DNA of 30,926 nucleotides from positions 1 through 30,926 of the forward strand of contig CAJUKF010000034.1 in the NCBI GenBank assembly GCA_910587355.1, in the 5' to 3' direction. Each line of letters starts with the position of its first letter. Position 1 is the first letter of the stretch. Positions 7,274 to 15,247 of this stretch are shown here, in pieces. Below the pieces are notes generated by a model. That model saw only the letters and a list, made by a program, of their open reading frames with translations, had not been told where the DNA came from and made no database searches. Made by a program: the position numbers and the translations under genes. Source of the DNA: an uncultured Muribaculaceae bacterium. GTDB taxonomy: Bacteria > Bacteroidota > Bacteroidia > Bacteroidales > Muribaculaceae.

Positions 7274-8815
7274 ATGACATTTTTAATTTACATCGCCGTC
7301 GCCGTAATTGCAGCCGTAGCAGCAGTAAGCGTATATGTGTTCGTGCAGCGGAAGACGGCATCCTCAAGGGCAAAGGCGATTCTGGCCGATGCCGAGCGTG
7401 AGGCCGAAGACCTTAAGCGCGACAAAGTGCTCGAAGGCCGTGAAGAAGCACTCAAAATCACATCTGATGCCGAGAAACAGGCTCAGCAGAAGATGTCGAA
7501 ACTGCAGTCAATCGAAGCAAAGATGAAGCAGCGCGAGCTGCAGCTCAATCAGCAGCAGAGCGAGAACCAGCGTACACGAAACGAGCTTGAGACAGCGCGT
7601 CAGAACCTTGACGCCCAGCAGAACGTCATCAACCAGCGTCAGGCTCAGCTCGACGACATGCACCATCAGGCGCAGGATTTGCTCGAGCATATCTCCGGCC
7701 TCTCGTCGGAGGAAGCAAAAGAAAAGCTCATTCAGAGCCTCAAGGACGAGGCGCGCACCGCTGCCGCATCGTATATCAACGACATCATGGACGATGCCAA
7801 GCTCACCGCCAACAAAGAAGCCAAGCGCATCGTAGTCCAGTCGATTCAGCGTGTGGCCACCGAGACGGCGATTGAGAACTCCGTGACCGTATTCCATATC
7901 GACTCTGATGAAATCAAGGGCCGCATCATCGGCCGCGAGGGCCGCAATATCCGTGCGCTCGAGGCGGCTACAGGCATTGAAATCATCGTGGACGATACCC
8001 CCGAGGCCATTGTGCTCTCTGGCTTCGACCCCGTGCGCCGCGAGGTAGCCCGTCTGGCGCTCCATCAGCTTGTTGCCGACGGACGTATCCACCCCGCCCG
8101 CATCGAGGAAGTTGTCGCGAAGGTGCGCAAGCAGCTCGAACAGGAAATAATCGAGACCGGCCAGCGCACTGCAATCGACCTCGGCATCCACGGACTCCAC
8201 CCCGAACTCATACGCCTTATCGGCAAGATGAAATACCGCTCGAGCTACGGACAGAATCTGCTTCAGCACTCGCGCGAGACCGCTAATCTCTGCGCCGTCA
8301 TGGCATCGGAACTCGGTCTCAATCCCAAGAAAGCCCGTCGCGCCGGTCTTCTCCACGATATAGGCAAGGTGCCCGACGAAGAACCCGAGTTGCCGCACGC
8401 ACTCTTAGGCATGAAGCTCGCCGAGAAGTATAAGGAAAAACCCGAAATCTGCAACGCCATAGGCGCTCACCACGACGAAGTGGAGCAGACATCGCTCCTC
8501 GCGCCGATTGTACAGGTCTGCGATGCCATATCGGGCGCACGTCCCGGCGCACGCCGCGAAATCGTCGAGGCTTACATCAAGCGTCTCAACGACCTCGAGC
8601 AGCTTGCAATGAGCTATCCCGGTGTAATCAAGACCTATGCAATCCAGGCCGGCCGTGAACTCCGAGTTATTGTCGGAGCCGATAAAATCGACGATGCCGA
8701 GACCGAAAAGCTGTCGTCGGAAATCGCACGCCGTATCCAGGATGAGATGACATATCCCGGACAGGTGAAAATCACCGTTATCCGCGAGACACGCTCTGTA
8801 AGCTTTGCCAAATAA
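7274..8815 (+). CDS. rny: Ribonuclease Y
   Basis: 513-residue membrane-anchored endoribonuclease that initiates mRNA decay. An N-terminal transmembrane helix (residues ~2-25, TFLIYIAVAVIAAVAAVSVY) is followed by a long coiled coil (~30-160). A KH RNA-binding domain comes next (GRIIGREGRNIRALEAATGI, ~residues 215-240). The HD catalytic domain holds HSRETANLCAVMASELGL and the motif LLHDIGK around residues 330-365, plus a later HHDEVE. All expected parts are present and the length is typical (~510-520). The stop is 3 bp before the next gene, so translation is probably coupled with the PSP1/RicT-like protein. Confidence 0.96.
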   Translation: MTFLIYIAVAVIAAVAAVSVYVFVQRKTASSRAKAILADAEREAEDLKRDKVLEGREEALKITSDAEKQAQQKMSKLQSIEAKMKQRELQLNQQQSENQRTRNELETARQNLDAQQNVINQRQAQLDDMHHQAQDLLEHISGLSSEEAKEKLIQSLKDEARTAAASYINDIMDDAKLTANKEAKRIVVQSIQRVATETAIENSVTVFHIDSDEIKGRIIGREGRNIRALEAATGIEIIVDDTPEAIVLSGFDPVRREVARLALHQLVADGRIHPARIEEVVAKVRKQLEQEIIETGQRTAIDLGIHGLHPELIRLIGKMKYRSSYGQNLLQHSRETANLCAVMASELGLNPKKARRAGLLHDIGKVPDEEPELPHALLGMKLAEKYKEKPEICNAIGAHHDEVEQTSLLAPIVQVCDAISGARPGARREIVEAYIKRLNDLEQLAMSYPGVIKTYAIQAGRELRVIVGADKIDDAETEKLSSEIARRIQDEMTYPGQVKITVIRETRSVSFAK

Positions 8816-8818
8816 GCC

Positions 8819-10267
8819 ATGGCACGCAAGAATAAACAGCGTCCGGCTTCCGAAAACGGAGAGGCCGCTCCCGGCGTAACCCCCGGTGCGCAGGCTCCCG
8901 ACCCGGCAGCCTGCAATAGTCCCGAGCCTACCGCTGCAAAAACAGCCGACGAGCAGCCGCAGGAGTCACCGCGCGTTTTCATCGAAGACTGCCGCAGGCG
9001 CAAAATACAGAGCACCGACTGGCTTGCCGATATTCCCGGCGGATGTGCCGACAGTGAATATGTGGAGGTACAGTTCAAGAACACACGCCGCGGCTACTAT
9101 CGCAACACCACCAATCTCCTGCTTGAGAAAGGCGACCTTGTGGCTGTCGAGGCCGTCCCCGGCCACGATATCGGCACTGTGACCCTCACAGGCGCACTCG
9201 CAGAGTTGCGCATGCTTCATTCGCTTGGCCGTACCGGCACACCGAGCACTCTGCGGCGCGTATTCCGCAAGGCCAAGCCTGCCGACGTAGAGAAATACGA
9301 GGAGGCGAAAGCGCGCGAGGACGACACCATGATACGTGCGCGCCGCATTGCCGAAAGCCTCAATCTTAATATGAAAATCGGCGACGTCGAGTATCAGGGC
9401 GACGGCAACAAAGCCATTTTCTATTACATTGCCGACGAACGTGTCGACTTCCGCCAGCTTATCAAGGTGCTTGCCGAGACCTTCAAAGTACGCATTGAGA
9501 TGAAGCAGATTGGCGCACGCCAGGAAGCCGGACGTATAGGCGGTATCGGTCCTTGCGGACGACCTCTGTGCTGCTCACAGTGGATGACCGGCTTTGTGTC
9601 GGTGGCGACAAGCGCCGCCCGTTTTCAGGATATATCCTTGAATCCGCAGAAACTCGCCGGCCAGTGCGCGAAACTCAAGTGCTGCCTCAACTTCGAGGTC
9701 GACGCATATGTGGAGGCCACCAAGCGCATGCCTCCGCGTGATGTGACACTCGAGACTGCCGATGCCACATATTATCACTTCAAGAGCGATATCTTCAACC
9801 GTCAGGTTACATACTCCACCGACAGGCAGATGGCTGTGAATCTCGTCACAATCCCGGCCGACCGTGTATTTGAGATTATCGGTCTCAACAAACGCGGCGA
9901 AAAACCGGTGACGCTTCTTCCTGAAGGAGACCGTAAGCCAAAGCCTAAGGCCGAGTTCGGCGATATTCTCGGACAGGACGACGACCTGGCACGTTTCGAC
10001 CGCAAAAAGAAGAAAAAGAAAAAACCGCAGGCGCAGAAAGGCTCCCGACCTCAGCAGGATGCCAAATCCGAGGGCAACGACGAGCCGCGCCGCGAGAAGA
10101 AAGAACCACAGAAGGGCGCTCCGACACAGCGCAACGAGGCACAGCAGCCTCAGAAAGCCCAGCAGGGCGAGGCTCGTCCCAGGCCTAAAAAACGCCCCAA
10201 ACCGCGTAACAACGGTCAGGGTGGCGACAAACCCGCAAATCCGGACGAATCCACAAAGAATGAATAA
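8819..10267 (+). CDS. ricT: PSP1-domain protein, RicT (YaaT)-like
   Basis: 482-residue cytoplasmic protein. The PSP1 core contains the cysteine clusters CGRPLCC (~residues 246-252) and CAKLKCCLNF (~285-294), preceded by GARQEAGRIGGIGP. In Bacillus subtilis RicT forms, with RicA and RicF, a [4Fe-4S]-binding complex that modulates RNase Y; the conserved cysteines here fit cluster binding. The gene lies 3 bp after rny, which strongly suggests a functional link. The N-terminal ~50 residues (Ala/Pro/Glu-rich) and the C-terminal ~110 residues (Lys/Arg/Gln/Pro-rich, with an all-lysine run near residue 400) are low-complexity extensions absent from the Bacillus protein. The tail may bind RNA, which is inference. 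No ricA or ricF lies nearby. Confidence 0.88.
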   Translation: MARKNKQRPASENGEAAPGVTPGAQAPDPAACNSPEPTAAKTADEQPQESPRVFIEDCRRRKIQSTDWLADIPGGCADSEYVEVQFKNTRRGYYRNTTNLLLEKGDLVAVEAVPGHDIGTVTLTGALAELRMLHSLGRTGTPSTLRRVFRKAKPADVEKYEEAKAREDDTMIRARRIAESLNLNMKIGDVEYQGDGNKAIFYYIADERVDFRQLIKVLAETFKVRIEMKQIGARQEAGRIGGIGPCGRPLCCSQWMTGFVSVATSAARFQDISLNPQKLAGQCAKLKCCLNFEVDAYVEATKRMPPRDVTLETADATYYHFKSDIFNRQVTYSTDRQMAVNLVTIPADRVFEIIGLNKRGEKPVTLLPEGDRKPKPKAEFGDILGQDDDLARFDRKKKKKKKPQAQKGSRPQQDAKSEGNDEPRREKKEPQKGAPTQRNEAQQPQKAQQGEARPRPKKRPKPRNNGQGGDKPANPDESTKNE

Positions 10268-10745
10268 ACTGCCGATATACGCGCTCCTGCTGACTGCCGC
10301 AGCTTCCTGCGGCATCACAGGCTCGCGCGGCAACGGCGACGACAACTATTTCAGCTCGTTCCATACATTCTCCGACCAGAAGTGGATTTACACGCATCCG
10401 CTCGAATTCACTGTCGACACACTTCGCGACAGTTTCGCATCCGACGGCGTGCTCCTTCTGTCGCTGCGTCATACCTCTGGATATGAATACCGCAATCTCT
10501 GGCTAGAGCTTGCATATCCGCTGAACGACAGTACACTGTGTCGCGACACTCTCAATATAGAGCTTGCCGATGACGAAGGCCGTTGGCTCGGCCACGGAAC
10601 GGGCCCTTCGAGGCAGCTTGCCGATACCGTTTCCCATGCTTTCACTCTCCGGCGAGGCCAGACCCTCACTCTGCGCCATATAATGAGAATGGATACGCTG
10701 CCGAACATTGAGCAGATAGGAATTGTTTTCTTTCCAAAAGACTGA
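10260..10745 (+). CDS. gldH: Gliding-motility lipoprotein GldH
   Basis: 161-residue lipoprotein: MNKLPIYALLLTAAASC is a signal ending at a lipobox cysteine (residue 17). The mature part carries the GldH-type pattern YTHPLEFTVDTLRDSF, LLLSLRHTSGYEYRNLWLEL and a closing IEQIGIVFFPKD. GldH was defined by gliding mutants of Flavobacterium. In non-gliding Bacteroidales it is kept as an envelope lipoprotein whose role is not settled. Its ATG overlaps the stop of the PSP1 gene by 8 bp (ATGAATAA), so the two are translationally coupled. Confidence 0.85.
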   Translation: MNKLPIYALLLTAAASCGITGSRGNGDDNYFSSFHTFSDQKWIYTHPLEFTVDTLRDSFASDGVLLLSLRHTSGYEYRNLWLELAYPLNDSTLCRDTLNIELADDEGRWLGHGTGPSRQLADTVSHAFTLRRGQTLTLRHIMRMDTLPNIEQIGIVFFPKD

Positions 10746-10750
10746 TTGAC

Positions 10751-11410
10751 ATGAACACGACAACAGAGCGGAAATTCGACAGCCTGCTCTTGGATATGGA
10801 CGGCACCCTGTGGGATGCCGTCGACAGTTATTGCGCTATATGGAATGCGGCAATCGATGAGTGCTGTCCGCAGGTGTCCCATGTGACGCGTCCGCAGCTT
10901 CAGTCCCTTATGGGCACGCCGATAGAAAATATTTATGAGGTGATTGTAGGCAAGGCCTGCGATTATGATGAGTTTATGAAAGTGCTCTCCCGCAAGGAGC
11001 ACGAACTTATGCCGGCTCTTGGGGGACGACTCTATGACGGGGTATACGATACGCTCAAAGAGCTGTCGAAAACACTGCGGTTGTTTCTGGTAAGCAACTG
11101 CACCGCTTTCGGCGTGCCTAATTTCATGCGTACTACCGGTCTCGCGCCGTTTTTCACCGACGGAATATCATATGGCGATACCGGCTTCGAGAAGGACCGC
11201 AACAACCGAATCATCATCGACCGCTACGGCCTCAAGACACCGCTCTATGTGGGCGATACGCAAGGCGACTGCCGCTCGGCTCATGCCGCAGGCGTGCCTT
11301 TTGCATGGGCTTCGTACGGCTTCGGCCGCGATGTGACCGGCGAGGAGTACAGGCTCGGTTCAATCAGAGACCTGTTTGAAATCGTCGGCGCTGTCAAAAA
11401 TAATGAATAA
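10751..11410 (+). CDS. HAD-superfamily hydrolase (phosphoglycolate phosphatase-like)
   Basis: 219-residue cytoplasmic phosphatase. Motif I is LLLDMDGTLWD (nucleophile and acid Asp near residues 15-17), motif II is LFLVSNCT, a lysine lies in FEKDRNN, and motif IV is PLYVGDTQGDC with the Mg-binding aspartates. A helical cap (residues ~20-90) makes it a C1-type, Gph/PGMB-like enzyme. The substrate cannot be predicted from sequence. It starts 5 bp after gldH, and its stop shares one base with the next start codon. Confidence 0.88.
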   Translation: MNTTTERKFDSLLLDMDGTLWDAVDSYCAIWNAAIDECCPQVSHVTRPQLQSLMGTPIENIYEVIVGKACDYDEFMKVLSRKEHELMPALGGRLYDGVYDTLKELSKTLRLFLVSNCTAFGVPNFMRTTGLAPFFTDGISYGDTGFEKDRNNRIIIDRYGLKTPLYVGDTQGDCRSAHAAGVPFAWASYGFGRDVTGEEYRLGSIRDLFEIVGAVKNNE

Positions 11411-12636
11411 TGTCCTGTTATACTATGGAAGCAAAAGATAAATTCAAGATAAATCTTCTCGGCGCGGAGGAGCAGGCGCGTCGTCTCGGCAAGCTCAAAG
11501 GGCAGATGGCAGCCGCAGGCATAAGCCATGCGCTCGTGCGCGGCAATGTAAACATATATTATCTCACCGGACGCGTGTTCCGTGGATTCATATACGTGTC
11601 AGCGGCCATGGAACAGCCTTATTATTTCGTCCGCGAGCCCAATCATCTGGTTTCCGACGGAGTCGCTCCCGACAGCCATATACGTAAGCCCGAAGAGATT
11701 CCGGCTCTGCTTGAGGCCAGGGGCATTAAGGTTGATTCTGCCATCGGCCTTGAACTCGACACTCTGTCTTACTCCGAGGTCCTGCGCCTCACGGCCTGTT
11801 TCGGTCAGCAGCCTTCGGCAAATATATCGCCGTGCCTGCGTCGTGCCCGTGCCGTGAAGACCGATGCCGAAATCGCGAAACTCCGTTGCGACGGCGAGAA
11901 GCAGACTCTTGTCTACGAGCGTATTCCGCATTGCTTCCGCGACGGCATGTCGGATGTTGAATTTCAGATAGAAATCGAGCGCCTTTCGCGTCTCGAAGGT
12001 TGTCTTGGACAGTTCCGTGTGGCTGGTCCCGACATGGAACTTTTTATGGGCAATGTGCTCACCGGCCGTAATGCCGATACCCCATCACCATACGATTTTG
12101 CCATGGGCGGCGAAGGTCTCGACCCCTCGCTCCCTGTCGGCGCAAGCGGTGAAATAATACATGAGAATGCGCCTGTAATGGTTGATGTGAACGGCAATTA
12201 CAACGGTTATATGACCGACATGACACGCATGTATATCGAGGGCGAGCCTTCCGTCAAGGCTGTTGAGGTGCTCGAACTCTCGGCCTCAATTTGCCGTGCG
12301 CTCGCAGACATGATGCACCCCGGCGTACCGGCCGCCGACCTTTATAACAAAGCCCTGCAGATGGCAACAGATGCAGGTATGGCCGATTTCTTCATGGGTC
12401 ACCGCAGTCACGCCGGTTTTGTGGGCCACGGAGTGGGCATCGAAATCAACGAGCTGCCCGTAATCGCGCCCCGTTCGCGCGACATACTTGCAGCCGGCAA
12501 TGTCATAGCCCTCGAGCCGAAATTCGTTGTCCCCGGTCTCGGAGCAATCGGCATAGAGAATACATATGTCGTCGCGGCCGACGGTGCCCCCGAAGTCCTC
12601 ACCAAAGCTCCCGAAAACTTCATTCGCCTCGATTGA
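11410..12636 (+). CDS. M24-family metallopeptidase (Xaa-Pro aminopeptidase-like)
   Basis: 408 residues if it starts at 11410. An ATG at 11425 (MEAKDKFKINL) is an alternative; I kept the first because it overlaps the upstream stop (TAATG), a common coupling arrangement. The N-terminal ~135 residues form a creatinase-like domain (RGNVNIYYLTGRVFRGF). The C-terminal pita-bread fold has the full set of metal ligands: Asp in MVDVNGNY, Asp in MTDMTRMY, His in GHGVGIEI, Glu in ALEPKF and Glu in GIENTYVV. It is therefore probably an active dipeptidase or aminopeptidase releasing residues next to proline. The last 17 bp overlap the convergent gene on the other strand. Confidence 0.9.
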   Translation: MSCYTMEAKDKFKINLLGAEEQARRLGKLKGQMAAAGISHALVRGNVNIYYLTGRVFRGFIYVSAAMEQPYYFVREPNHLVSDGVAPDSHIRKPEEIPALLEARGIKVDSAIGLELDTLSYSEVLRLTACFGQQPSANISPCLRRARAVKTDAEIAKLRCDGEKQTLVYERIPHCFRDGMSDVEFQIEIERLSRLEGCLGQFRVAGPDMELFMGNVLTGRNADTPSPYDFAMGGEGLDPSLPVGASGEIIHENAPVMVDVNGNYNGYMTDMTRMYIEGEPSVKAVEVLELSASICRALADMMHPGVPAADLYNKALQMATDAGMADFFMGHRSHAGFVGHGVGIEINELPVIAPRSRDILAAGNVIALEPKFVVPGLGAIGIENTYVVAADGAPEVLTKAPENFIRLD

Positions 12637-14221
12637 AACGGCTGTCAATCTCTTTTGGCAATAAGGAATAGTTGGGATTATAGAAGTCTTTGGGGTCGAT
12701 TTCTATAATATCACCTACTCCGGTGATTTTGCGGTGTTTGTACAGGCTGTAAATATTGATTGGACATATGCAGCTATATGTGCCCGAGACTGTGGTGAAC
12801 GGTATGCTTGAGGCATATATCGGTAATGGTTTGCCATCGAAATAAACTATTATTCTGACTGCGTGTGCATCGACTGTCGGTATAATGATATTGTCTTTAT
12901 AGAGATAAGCTTCGCGACCGATGCCGATTGATTGTGCTTTCGCAGGATTGAAATCGGCAAGAGAAGAATGCACAATCTGTGGATAGGGTGGAATAAGTAG
13001 TGGCAATAATTTGCTCCCGGCTGTAAATTCGAGACAATAGAGTGGGTAGTGATGGGGCATGATATAATCCACAAATCTGTCATCGAGCCCTTTGCTCTTT
13101 TTGGATTTTGTGATGATTGCTTTCCAGTCACGGTTGTATTTGTAGAACCAAGGAATACATGCACAAGGCTGAACTGTTGCTGCAAATAACAACACATATG
13201 CAATGAATCTGAAAATTTTTCGAGACGGTAGCACTGCGGCGGTTATGAAAGCAAGCCCGATGAATGAAGCAAGCATCAGAGTCCACACAGTGCGTAGCCC
13301 GGCGTCGTGAAAAAACCAGAAAATCAGAGCACTTCCGAGCGCCATACCGACCATAAATGCCGGTACTGGCTTGAAAATCAGTTGACGTGTGCGTCGTACA
13401 GCCAGTAGGATAAGTGTTAGAATCAGGAAAAAAGAAGGAATTGCCAGATGGATGCTGAAAAGAGGATTGCGAAGGAACTCAAAACTGAAAAGATTCTCAG
13501 TATATTTGGCAGAGCGCACATGCGTAGCAGGAATTGCAAAATAATAAACGGCTGCCGCAACAAGAGTCGCTGCTATATATGCCATGCGCCGTGTGCGATA
13601 TTGCGGAAAGACCAGTACGAGGCCTATGACACCCGCCGCTATGCCTGCCATAGCCATTTCGTGCCATAGAGAGGCAAGAAGTACGAATGTCAGTGTAAGT
13701 GCTGTAGATGACGTTCGTGGATGAAGTATCAGCCACGTACTCATGAGAAGTAAAACGGAAGTCACAAGGTAATTCGTCGCCAATGCCTTCACAAACATAT
13801 ATTCGTGCCAGGGCAGACATATCACAATGCCAAAAACAAGTATGGCAAAGCCTGTAAGCGAGCGGCACCACACGCCGCTTATTCGGGCGGCGAGATAAAT
13901 CATGAGCAACATACATATTCCAAGCCCGATGCAGAACAGCCATCCGGGGACTGCGAGCAGCGCACCTGTTAATATCAGGTTTGGAATGCGTCCGTTGTCA
14001 TATGTGATACGGAAAATAAAATTATTTATCGTCGCTTCAAGCCATGACACTGAGTCCGGAGGTGGATTGTGAATTGAGCCCGAACTCAGAAAACAATAGT
14101 CATCAATCACCGGCGACGGCATAAGAATAAACATGGCGGTGAAAGCAATCGTGATGATTGCAGTCACTGTCCAGTAGATGGCAGGATTATTGTCGGAATA
14201 GTAAATCTTCGGAGGATTCAC
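12620..14221 (-). CDS. Polytopic membrane protein, DUF6056-like
   Basis: 533-residue integral membrane protein that starts with GTG at 14219-14221, preceded by an AAAGG stretch; no in-frame ATG lies closer than ~30 codons in. About ten hydrophobic helices fill residues ~15-370. The first luminal loop has the acidic motif PVIDDYCF, like the DxD/DE-type loop of GT-C glycosyltransferases and of DUF6056 proteins. A soluble C-terminal domain of ~150 residues follows. It may handle a lipid-linked sugar, but this is inference. The gene is visibly more A/T-rich than the operons on either side. It follows the DUF4923-like gene by 13 bp and overlaps the convergent peptidase gene by 17 bp. Confidence 0.75.
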   Translation of the reverse strand: MNPPKIYYSDNNPAIYWTVTAIITIAFTAMFILMPSPVIDDYCFLSSGSIHNPPPDSVSWLEATINNFIFRITYDNGRIPNLILTGALLAVPGWLFCIGLGICMLLMIYLAARISGVWCRSLTGFAILVFGIVICLPWHEYMFVKALATNYLVTSVLLLMSTWLILHPRTSSTALTLTFVLLASLWHEMAMAGIAAGVIGLVLVFPQYRTRRMAYIAATLVAAAVYYFAIPATHVRSAKYTENLFSFEFLRNPLFSIHLAIPSFFLILTLILLAVRRTRQLIFKPVPAFMVGMALGSALIFWFFHDAGLRTVWTLMLASFIGLAFITAAVLPSRKIFRFIAYVLLFAATVQPCACIPWFYKYNRDWKAIITKSKKSKGLDDRFVDYIMPHHYPLYCLEFTAGSKLLPLLIPPYPQIVHSSLADFNPAKAQSIGIGREAYLYKDNIIIPTVDAHAVRIIVYFDGKPLPIYASSIPFTTVSGTYSCICPINIYSLYKHRKITGVGDIIEIDPKDFYNPNYSLLPKEIDSRFNRGE

Positions 14222-14234
14222 GTACCTTTATATA

Positions 14235-14951
14235 TTATTTAGTGGCTGACGATTTAGATGATGTTGTAGAAGCAGCGGTCTCGGGTGCTTCGCCGGAGAG
14301 CTTCATGCTGAAGCCCATATAGATGCCGTCGTAGCCGTTGAGGAGCGATGCGAGTGTGTTGAGGGTGCTGATATTGAGCTTGCCGGCTACGGAAGTGAGT
14401 ACTTTGATGAATTTTGTGGCGTCGAAAGTGAGGTTGAGGGTGCTGCCGCTTTTAGTGGCTACGGCATCGACTTTGCCTATGCTGCGGCCGGTGATGCCGG
14501 TGAATGCGAATTCGAGTCGGCCGTCTTCGGTTTTCTCTACGGTACCCTTGAGAGGGATGATGCCCATCTTCATGGAGAAAGTATGGTCTTTGGCTATGGT
14601 CAGGGTAGTGCGTGTGAAACCGAGGGTCTTGTAGTAGGGCGCGAGTTTATTTTCCACTGCCGTGGCTGCCGCCGCACCGCCTACGTTTTTGAGAGCGTTC
14701 TCGCTCTTGAACGACACTGCCGGAGATGAGTAGGACCACTGTCCCACAATATCGTCGACTGTGAAGTTTTTGTTGGCGGTCATATTGCCGATGAAGCTTC
14801 CCAAAGCTCCCAGAATTCCGTCGGAATTGTCGTCGGCGGAGTTCTCGGTTGCGGCGTCTTTCTTTCCGAAAAGGTCGCGGAGGCTGAACGATTGAGCCTC
14901 TGCGCAGACCATTGTCAGCGCCATAACGGCGCAAATAATTACTTTTTTCAT
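14235..14951 (-). CDS. DUF4923-like secreted protein
   Basis: 238 residues from the ATG at 14949-14951. The frame extends upstream to 15044, but the -7 box at 14974-14981 and the signal peptide (MKKVIICAVMALTMVCAEAQ) favour this start. The signal has no lipobox and ends in an AEA-type cleavage site, so the product is probably periplasmic. Recognisable parts are DIVGQWSYSSPAVSF (lipocalin-like opening), KDHTFSMKMGIIPLKGTVE and the Ser/Thr-rich end. This is the pattern of DUF4923, a Bacteroidales family of unknown function. The membrane protein gene follows after 13 bp. Confidence 0.8.
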   Translation of the reverse strand: MKKVIICAVMALTMVCAEAQSFSLRDLFGKKDAATENSADDNSDGILGALGSFIGNMTANKNFTVDDIVGQWSYSSPAVSFKSENALKNVGGAAAATAVENKLAPYYKTLGFTRTTLTIAKDHTFSMKMGIIPLKGTVEKTEDGRLEFAFTGITGRSIGKVDAVATKSGSTLNLTFDATKFIKVLTSVAGKLNISTLNTLASLLNGYDGIYMGFSMKLSGEAPETAASTTSSKSSATK

Positions 14952-14973
14952 GTCTTTTTCTATATTTTCGGCA

Positions 14974-14981
14974 CAAAAGTA
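14974..14981 (-). promoter_or_regulatory. -7 element of the DUF4923/DUF6056 operon
   Basis: TACTTTTG on the minus strand matches TANNTTTG, ~22 bp before the chosen ATG. No TTTG stands at the correct -33 spacing, so the upstream element is weak. Confidence 0.5.
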
Positions 14982-15163
14982 CCAATTTTTTTGCAAAATC
15001 GCGCACTGTGCAGTGCCTTTATGCAGGCAGAAAAGTGTGTTCATAAGCTGCTTTTTATCACTTCAAATGCCTGTTTTAAAATATGTGTAAGTAATAATTG
15101 CGAGGAAAAAGACCGTTAAAAATTAAAAAATGCCAATGAGGCTATACATTGCAAAAAAATTCG

Positions 15164-15171
15164 TAACTTTG
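15164..15171 (+). promoter_or_regulatory. -7 element for serine palmitoyltransferase
   Basis: TAACTTTG matches TANNTTTG exactly. No clear TTTG lies 19-20 bp upstream. The predicted leader is ~70 nt and holds the stem-loop and short frame described at 15188-15247. Confidence 0.55.
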
Positions 15172-15187
15172 CCCAAAATATAGAATA

Positions 15188-15247
15188 ATGAGCCGGAGGA
15201 GCCGAACGCTCGCCGGGCCTTTAATCAACAGATACATAATTTCGTAA
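15188..15247 (+). other. Possible 19-codon leader frame with stem-loop before spt
   Basis: ATG at 15188 opens 19 codons (MSRRSRTLAGPLINRYIIS) and ends at TAA 15245-15247, directly abutting and in frame with the spt ATG at 15248. The first half also folds into a hairpin: CCGG and GAGC pair with GCTC and CCGG, around 15193-15216. It could be a translated leader that couples to spt, or simply a structured leader. Nothing proves translation. Confidence 0.25.

Noticed and set aside
7508..8398. 296-codon open frame on the minus strand inside rny
   Set aside because: It lies wholly antisense to a clear RNase Y gene, has no promoter consensus or recognisable domain, and follows from the G/C-rich codon pattern of rny.
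9575..10345. 256-codon minus-strand frame with Leu/Phe-rich, membrane-like sequence
   Set aside because: The hydrophobic character is the complement of the Lys/Gln-rich tail of the RicT-like gene, not a real membrane protein.
14952..15044. 31-codon upstream extension of the DUF4923-like gene
   Set aside because: It overlaps the -7 box and would bury the signal peptide inside the protein.
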